Assembly: GCF_003426815.1 (NCBI RefSeq)
Contig: NZ_QKYK01000015.1
Span: forward strand, 1 to 64,000
DNA length: 64,000 nt
Origin: Desertimonas flava
GTDB lineage: Bacteria; Actinomycetota; Acidimicrobiia; Acidimicrobiales; Ilumatobacteraceae
Direction of reading: 5' to 3'
Below are positions 59,215-64,000 of the stretch, in pieces. The translations under genes and the position numbers were made by a program. The notes below the pieces were generated by a model. It made no database searches. It was not told the origin of the DNA and was given only the letters and a program-made list of their open reading frames with translations. Every line of letters begins with the position of its first letter. The stretch's first letter is position 1.

Positions 59215-60837
59215 ATGATCCGTCGAACACGGCCGGGACCGACCGCAGCCGTACTGACCGCGCTGGCGCTCGGCGTCGTTGCCTGGAGTGGACCCGCCGG
59301 TGTCGCCGGCGCCAGCACGCCAGGAGGGGACTCCGACGCGACGATCGTCGTCGCGCTCGACGCCGAGACGAACTCGTGGCGACCGGGCAGCGCCAGCTTC
59401 GCCGCCGCGGGGTACAACGTCGCCTACTCGATCTACGACCCGCTGGTCGTCCGCGCCGCGGACGGCTCGTACCAGCCGTATCTCGCCGAGTCGGTCGAGC
59501 CCAACGAGGACTTCACGGTCTGGACCGTGACGCTGCGCGACGGCGTCATGTTCCACGACGACACGCCGCTCGACGCCGAGGCGCTGGTCGCCAACTTCAC
59601 CGACTATCTGATGGCCGAGGACTCGGAGGTGGCCGGCGACGATCAGCTCGGGCAGGTGGAGGAGCTGGCGCTGATCGACGAGCTCACCGTCGAGTATCGC
59701 CTCGTGGCGCCGAATGCGGTGTTCCCCGACATCCTCACCACCGACGCCGGCTTCCCCTTCTCACCGACCGCCGCGGCGCAGGACCCCAACGGCGAGAACC
59801 CGGTGGGAACCGGGCCGTTCGTGTTCGACGAGTGGACCCGCGACAGCCAGCTCACGGTGGTGCGCAACGAGAACTACTGGCAGGAGGGCCAGCCCAGCCT
59901 CGCCGCCATCACGTTCCGCCCGATGCCCGACACCGACACCCGCGAACAAGCGCTCGCGGCCGGCGACGTGGACGCCATGCTGTCGCTCACCGGCTCGTCG
60001 ACCGTGGGTGAACTCGACGGCGTCACCGTGACCCGGCGCCCCGGCAACGTCGCGGCCGCCGTGCTCTTCAACAACACGGCCCCGCCGTTCGACGACGTCC
60101 GCGTGCGGCGGGCGCTGTCGACCGCCATCGATCCCGAGGAGCTGATGATCGTGTCGGAGGCCGACGGCACGGCCAAGGCGAACCAGATGTTCGGCGTCGA
60201 CAGCCCGTACTACTCCGAGGACGCCGCAGCCATCGCTGAAGAGCTCTCCAACGATCCCGAAGCGGCACAGGCCGAGCTGCAGGGGTATCTCGACGACCCG
60301 GAACGCTCCGACGGGGCCGAGCCCGGCGATTCGCTCTCGATCACGCTGCACTGCAACTCGTCGCCCGCCGCGATGGCCGTCGCGCAGTTCTACCAGAGCG
60401 AGTGGAACGACATCGGCGTCGATGTCGAGATCATCCCCGTCGAGTCGGCGACGCTCCAGGCCCAAGCACGGAGCAAGGAGTACCAAGCGCAGTGCTACCG
60501 GGTGGGCAAGGAGTTCGACGCCGGCCGCGCGCTCGATGCCGCGTTCGGACAGGAGTCGTCGCAGAACTTCACCGGCTACTCGAGCCCCGAGGTGACGGCG
60601 TTGCTCGACGAGCTGCGGAGCACATCAGATCCGGCGACCCGAGTCGATCTCGTCGGACAGATCTCGGTGATCCTCGCCGAGGCCGTTCCGCAGCTGTACG
60701 GGGCGCCGACTGTGGCCACGTGGGCGGCCGCCGACGAGCTCTCGGGCATGGACACCTGGGTGCTGCCGGATGGCGCTGCCGGTGCCTACCCGGTGTACCT
60801 CGGTACCGTCATGTGGGGTCAGGTCGCTTCCGATTGA
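59215..60837 (+). CDS. ABC transporter solute-binding protein, family 5 (peptide/opine type)
   Basis: 540 residues from ATG 59215, which has GGGGGA about 7 bases upstream; ATG 59209 lies too close to it. A signal peptide (MIRRTRPGPT then a hydrophobic core) ends near AGAS at 34. It has no lipobox cysteine, which is odd for a Gram-positive binding protein. The mature part is SBP_bac_5: YDPLVVRAADGSYQPYLAES, WTVTLRDGVMFHDDTPLDAE, GTGPFVFDEW. The ligand may be a peptide, opine or other nitrogen compound. The matching ATPases and permease are at 61544-64000 on the opposite strand. Confidence 0.9.
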   Translation: MIRRTRPGPTAAVLTALALGVVAWSGPAGVAGASTPGGDSDATIVVALDAETNSWRPGSASFAAAGYNVAYSIYDPLVVRAADGSYQPYLAESVEPNEDFTVWTVTLRDGVMFHDDTPLDAEALVANFTDYLMAEDSEVAGDDQLGQVEELALIDELTVEYRLVAPNAVFPDILTTDAGFPFSPTAAAQDPNGENPVGTGPFVFDEWTRDSQLTVVRNENYWQEGQPSLAAITFRPMPDTDTREQALAAGDVDAMLSLTGSSTVGELDGVTVTRRPGNVAAAVLFNNTAPPFDDVRVRRALSTAIDPEELMIVSEADGTAKANQMFGVDSPYYSEDAAAIAEELSNDPEAAQAELQGYLDDPERSDGAEPGDSLSITLHCNSSPAAMAVAQFYQSEWNDIGVDVEIIPVESATLQAQARSKEYQAQCYRVGKEFDAGRALDAAFGQESSQNFTGYSSPEVTALLDELRSTSDPATRVDLVGQISVILAEAVPQLYGAPTVATWAAADELSGMDTWVLPDGAAGAYPVYLGTVMWGQVASD

Positions 60838-60850
60838 TCCCCCCACCGTG

Positions 60851-60882
60851 CGCTTCCCGTCCTAACATCGGGTCGGGAAGCG
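60851..60882. terminator. 9-bp-arm inverted repeat between binding protein and TetR gene
   Basis: CGCTTCCCG (60851-60859) and CGGGAAGCG (60874-60882) around 14 bases, in the 77-base gap. It could be a terminator for the binding-protein gene or an operator for the regulator; no T-run is present. Confidence 0.45.
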
Positions 60883-60914
60883 TACGCGGGAGCGACATCG
60901 GAACCTGCCGCCCG

Positions 60915-61574
60915 ATGATGACGAGGAAGCCGGTGGCCCGAGCCGAAGCCAAAGCGAGGTCACGTCAGCGGCTGCTCGATGCCGCGCTGTCGATCCTCGA
61001 CGAGGGCGATGTCAACGACGTGACGACGGTGGAGGTCACCAAGCGCGCCGGGCTCGCGCAGTCGAGCTTCTACGTCCACTTCCAGTCCATCGACCACCTG
61101 CTGCGAGACCTCGTCGACGAGGTGTGGGAAGCTCGCAGAGAGCTCAACCGTCAGGTTCGCGAGGCGGCCAGCCTCGACGCGATCGACGAGTACTACCGGG
61201 TTCGATTCACCGCCCACGTGAAGGGCCTGATCGCCCACCCGGCGGTGTTCCGGTTGGTCCTGCGCAGCCGGATCGACCCGACGAGCATCGTCGGAGAGGA
61301 CGCCCGCATCCAGCAGGACAAGAGCCGCGACAACCTCACGGCGTGGCTCGTCGGCCTCGGTGCGCCGAACGTCACGGACGAGGATCACCGTCGGTTGAGG
61401 ATGATCGCCGCGGGACTGCTCGCCGTCAACGAAACGATCGCTCTCGGCCATCTCGACGGCGACTTTCCCGATCTCGACGAGATCCTCTCCGTGCTGCAGC
61501 TGTTCCACGAGAACGTCGCCCGAGCGATCGCGGCCTCAGCGCGTCAGCGCGCTCGACCCTCGACCGCTGGTTGA
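60915..61574 (+). CDS. TetR-family transcriptional regulator
   Basis: 219 residues from ATG 60915 (ATG 60918 also fits). The HTH lies at about 38-57 (TTVEVTKRAGLAQSSFYVHF). The C-terminal domain is helical and probably senses a ligand related to the transporter. It sits between the binding protein and the convergent ABC ATPase gene, whose 3' end it overlaps by 31 bases. It probably controls the transporter and the MmgE/PrpD gene through the palindrome at 59146. Confidence 0.87.
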   Translation: MMTRKPVARAEAKARSRQRLLDAALSILDEGDVNDVTTVEVTKRAGLAQSSFYVHFQSIDHLLRDLVDEVWEARRELNRQVREAASLDAIDEYYRVRFTAHVKGLIAHPAVFRLVLRSRIDPTSIVGEDARIQQDKSRDNLTAWLVGLGAPNVTDEDHRRLRMIAAGLLAVNETIALGHLDGDFPDLDEILSVLQLFHENVARAIAASARQRARPSTAG

Positions 61575-62590
61575 GCGGTCGTGGTCGCGACGGCGACCGA
61601 CGAGTCGAGGGGAAAGTGACACGCGACGAAGTGGTTCGTCCCATCGCCGGCCGAGCGGAGTGCCGGCTCCTCGAGCGAGCATCGCTCCTCGGCGCGGGGG
61701 CATCGTGTCCGGAAGCGGCAACCCGACGGGGGTGACGCCGGCGACGGCACCTCGCCGGAGATCGCCGGAGCCTTCGGCCCGCCGAGCTCTACGGCCTCGG
61801 GAACCGACGCGAGAAGGGCGGCGGTGTAGTGGTGGGCGGGCGAGTCGAAGATGGTCCGGACCTCGCCGACCTCGCACACCTTGCCGAGGTACATCACCGC
61901 CACGCGGTCGCTGATGTTCTTGACCACGGCGAGGTCGTGGGCGATGAAGATCATCGTCAGCCCGAGCTCTGCCTTCAGTCGACGGAGCAGGTTGAGCACC
62001 TGCGCCTGGACGGAGACGTCGAGCGCCGAAACGGGTTCGTCGCAGATGAGCACGTCGGGCCGCAGTATGACGGCGCGGGCGATCGAGATCCGCTGGCACT
62101 GGCCTCCGGAGAACTGGTGGGGGCGGCGGTCACCCAGGCGGAGCGGATCGATGCCGACGTTGCGCAACATGTCGTCGACGGCTCCGGCGTCGTCAGCGGC
62201 GCGGTCCCAGATCGCCGGTCCTTCGGCGACGATCTCTCGAGCGGTCCGGCGTGGGTTCAACGACGAGATCGGGTCTTGGAAGATCATCTGCAGGCGAGGG
62301 CGCAGGCGCCGCAGTTCTGCGGGGGCGAGGGTGGCGAGATCCGTGCCCTCGAAGCGCACCGAGCCGGCGGTGGGCGGCGGGGCGTGGACGATGGCGCGCG
62401 CCAGCGTCGACTTCCCGCAGCCGGACTCGCCGACGATCGAGACGACCTCGCCCCGGCCGATCGTCAGGCTGACCCCGGCGACCGCCTGGAAGCGGTCTCG
62501 GCCACGTCCGTACTCGACGACCACGTCGGAGAGCTCCAGGATCGGCTGATCGCCGTGCCCGTCCATCGACGGTCGACTCGCTGCGGTCAC
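61544..62590 (-). CDS. oligopeptide-type ABC transporter ATP-binding protein (OppF/DppF-like)
   Basis: 348 residues from GTG 62590, overlapping the OppD-like stop by 4 bases. Walker A GESGCGKST (about 49-57), Q-loop FQDPISSLNP, signature FSGGQCQR (usually LSGGQ) and Walker B VLICDEPVSALD are followed by the oligopeptide C-terminal module with C-x(n)-C residues (GCRFRTRCPRAEERC) that can hold an iron-sulfur cluster in relatives. It powers import together with the OppD-like partner. The stop lies within the convergent TetR gene. Confidence 0.93.
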   Translation of the reverse strand: MTAASRPSMDGHGDQPILELSDVVVEYGRGRDRFQAVAGVSLTIGRGEVVSIVGESGCGKSTLARAIVHAPPPTAGSVRFEGTDLATLAPAELRRLRPRLQMIFQDPISSLNPRRTAREIVAEGPAIWDRAADDAGAVDDMLRNVGIDPLRLGDRRPHQFSGGQCQRISIARAVILRPDVLICDEPVSALDVSVQAQVLNLLRRLKAELGLTMIFIAHDLAVVKNISDRVAVMYLGKVCEVGEVRTIFDSPAHHYTAALLASVPEAVELGGPKAPAISGEVPSPASPPSGCRFRTRCPRAEERCSLEEPALRSAGDGTNHFVACHFPLDSSVAVATTTAQPAVEGRAR

Positions 62591-63621
62591 GGTCGCCCGC
62601 CATTGCGAGCGAGCGTGGGAGCGGCGAGCGGGAACAGACAGGCGTGGGCGTGGTCGCCGCCCTCGGCGGGTCCGCCGTGACGTCCCTCGGCTGCCACCAG
62701 TGGGGGAGTCGTCGACGTGCACTCGGACCGGGCATACGGGCAGCGGGGCGCGAACGCGCAACCGACACGCCGGCCGATCACGACCGGAGGGCTGCCCGGG
62801 ATCGTCGCCAGTTCGCGGCCGGGCTCGTCGGACAGTCGGGGAATCGAGCCGAGCAGTCCGGCGGTGTACGGGTGGCGCGGTGCGGTGAAGATCCTCGATG
62901 CCGGTGCTCGCTCGACGACTCGGCCGGCGTACATCACGAGGATCTCGTCGGCGCGGCCGGCGACGACGCCGAGGTCGTGGGTGATGAGGATCATCGCCAT
63001 GCCGCGCTCGGCCCGCTCGGCGTCGAGCAGGTCGAGCACCTGTCGCTGCATCGTCACGTCGAGCGCTGTCGTCGGCTCGTCGGCGATCAGCAGCTGCGGA
63101 CCACACGCCAACGCGATGGCGATCATCGCGCGCTGTCGCATCCCTCCCGACAGCTGGTGCGGGTACCGGCGCAGGTGCCGCTCGGGTGCGGGGATCCCGA
63201 CCGACCGGAGTAGATCGGCCGCAGCTTGGCGGCGCTGCCGGCGATCGAGGTCGAGATGCTCGCGCATCGATTCGGTGAGCTGTCGGCCGATGCGCATCGT
63301 GCCGTTGAGCGCGGTCATCGGATCCTGGAAGATCATCGCCGCCTCGCGTCCGCGGACCGCGCGCAACTGCCGCTCGGTCGACGACTGGAGATCGCGGCCG
63401 TCGAGCAACACCCGCCCGGTGACGGTGGCGTTGCGGGCGTCGACGAGACGCAGGATCGAGCGGGAGAGGACGGACTTTCCCGAGCCGGACTCGCCGACGA
63501 TGCCGACGGTCTGCCCACGCGCGACTCGGAGACTGACGCCGTCGACGGCGACGACGGTGCCGAGCGGAGTGGCGAACGTCGTCCGCAGGTCGTCGACCTC
63601 GAGCAACGTGTCGGTACTCAT
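62587..63621 (-). CDS. oligopeptide-type ABC transporter ATP-binding protein (OppD/DppD-like)
   Basis: 344 residues from ATG 63621 (MSTDTLLEVDD), overlapping the permease stop by 4 bases. Walker A GESGSGKSV, Q-loop FQDPMTALNG, signature LSGGMRQR and Walker B LLIADEPTTALD; the C-terminal region has the family module with CAFAPRCPYARSEC. It pairs with the OppF-like ATPase. The permease, OppD-like and OppF-like genes are all coupled by ATGA/GTGA overlaps. Confidence 0.94.
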   Translation of the reverse strand: MSTDTLLEVDDLRTTFATPLGTVVAVDGVSLRVARGQTVGIVGESGSGKSVLSRSILRLVDARNATVTGRVLLDGRDLQSSTERQLRAVRGREAAMIFQDPMTALNGTMRIGRQLTESMREHLDLDRRQRRQAAADLLRSVGIPAPERHLRRYPHQLSGGMRQRAMIAIALACGPQLLIADEPTTALDVTMQRQVLDLLDAERAERGMAMILITHDLGVVAGRADEILVMYAGRVVERAPASRIFTAPRHPYTAGLLGSIPRLSDEPGRELATIPGSPPVVIGRRVGCAFAPRCPYARSECTSTTPPLVAAEGRHGGPAEGGDHAHACLFPLAAPTLARNGGRP

Positions 63622-64000
63622 TGCGCCTCGCCCCGGACGTCGATCCGTCCCCGCAGCCGGTCGCCGATCAGGCTCAGGCTGAGCACCGTGAGGAACATCA
63701 CGCTGCAGGGCACGATCACCGGCCACAACGTCTCGTCGAGGTGCCGCTTGCTGTCGGCGATCATCTGGCCCCACGTGGCGTCGGGCGGCTTGACACTGAG
63801 GCCGAGGAAGGCGAGAGAGCCCTCGAGGACGATGACCCGGCCGAGGGCGACGAAGGCGTACGCCGTCAGCGGCAGCACGATGTTGGGAAGGATCTCCCGG
63901 AGCACGATTCGGACACGGGTCGCACCGAGCACGCCGGCGGCGCGGACGTAATCGCGCTCGGTCACCGACATGGTGTTGGCGCGGGCGACCCGGGCGTAGA
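63618..64000 (-). CDS. ABC transporter permease, DppC-like (cut by window end)
   Basis: The C-terminal 127 residues of a binding-protein-dependent permease. The frame continues off the window (YARVARANT before MSVTERDYV). The EAA loop is visible: RDYVRAAGVLGATRVRIVLR then EILPNIVLPL, the ATPase contact. Three membrane segments follow, and GSLAFLGLSVKPPDATWGQM is typical of DppC/OppC. A DppB-like partner is expected upstream outside the window. Confidence 0.93.
   Translation of the reverse strand, partial: YARVARANTMSVTERDYVRAAGVLGATRVRIVLREILPNIVLPLTAYAFVALGRVIVLEGSLAFLGLSVKPPDATWGQMIADSKRHLDETLWPVIVPCSVMFLTVLSLSLIGDRLRGRIDVRGEAQ

Noticed and set aside
1-64000. CRISPR arrays, rRNA genes, riboswitches
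   Set aside because: No regularly spaced direct repeats with unique spacers, no rRNA sequence; no recognisable riboswitch core. The only leader element supported is the cimA attenuator.

Overview
The window is very GC-rich and looks actinobacterial. Supporting signs are many GTG starts, 4-bp ATGA/GTGA gene overlaps, an LPxTG-anchored surface protein, luciferase-like (F420/FMN type) oxidoreductases, the 180-kDa type of NAD-glutamate dehydrogenase and citramalate synthase. The gene style fits the class Acidimicrobiia; that placement is inference from gene content, not from a marker gene.

1-32,450 is ordinary chromosome. It starts inside an IS30-type transposase end, then ilvE, a double-GNAT protein and an SDR. 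A TetR regulator is divergent from a four-gene oxidation cluster (flavoprotein, epoxide hydrolase, luciferase-like monooxygenase, zinc alcohol dehydrogenase) and has a 26-bp palindrome between the two. Next is cimA (isoleucine pathway). It is preceded by a short leader ORF with four consecutive Ile codons, a hairpin and a terminator, so it reads as a classical isoleucine attenuator. Then come enoyl-CoA hydratase, a 1849-residue wall-anchored protein with about 15 ASH/choice-of-anchor-D repeats, purE-purK, an FMN hydroxy-acid dehydrogenase, NAD-GDH, gltX, a YdcF protein, a protein ending in nine cysteines at exact three-residue spacing, proline iminopeptidase, tRNA-Gln(CTG) and tRNA-Glu(CTC).

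32,482-51,531 is a 19-kb integrated element. A tyrosine integrase lies directly downstream of tRNA-Glu, and the last 42 bp of the tRNA region are repeated exactly at 51,490-51,531. The element carries a MobF (TrwC/TraI) relaxase-helicase but no visible secretion system, so it looks mobilizable. Its cargo is defence-like: a frameshifted PD-(D/E)XK nuclease, an orphan Phd antitoxin with a ruined vapC, a two-gene unit of beta-RFAP-synthase-like GHMP protein plus a caspase/P-loop-kinase fusion, a four-gene Vsr / C5-methyltransferase / GHKL (MORC-like) ATPase / Rossmann-protein operon, and an AlbA_2 protein. Between these lie many relics (integrase starts, C5-methyltransferase end, vapC, HNH, AAA/TPR genes, an IS3 transposase piece), showing repeated turnover at the site.

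51,532-53,560 is further accessory DNA: an old integrase relic, an HTH/Clp-N pair with two operators, and a CopG-MazF toxin-antitoxin pair with a 14-bp-arm palindrome. From 53,632 the chromosome resumes: a secreted protein, a ClC channel, an acyl-CoA synthetase, an MmgE/PrpD protein, and an oligopeptide-type ABC transporter (binding protein, TetR, two ATPases, a permease cut by the window end).

The best candidates for something undescribed are the GHMP + caspase-kinase cassette (40,496-42,759), the compact Vsr-Dcm-MORC-Rossmann operon (43,449-47,641), the (Cxx)9 protein (30,650-31,156) and the cimA attenuator (10,527-10,691).
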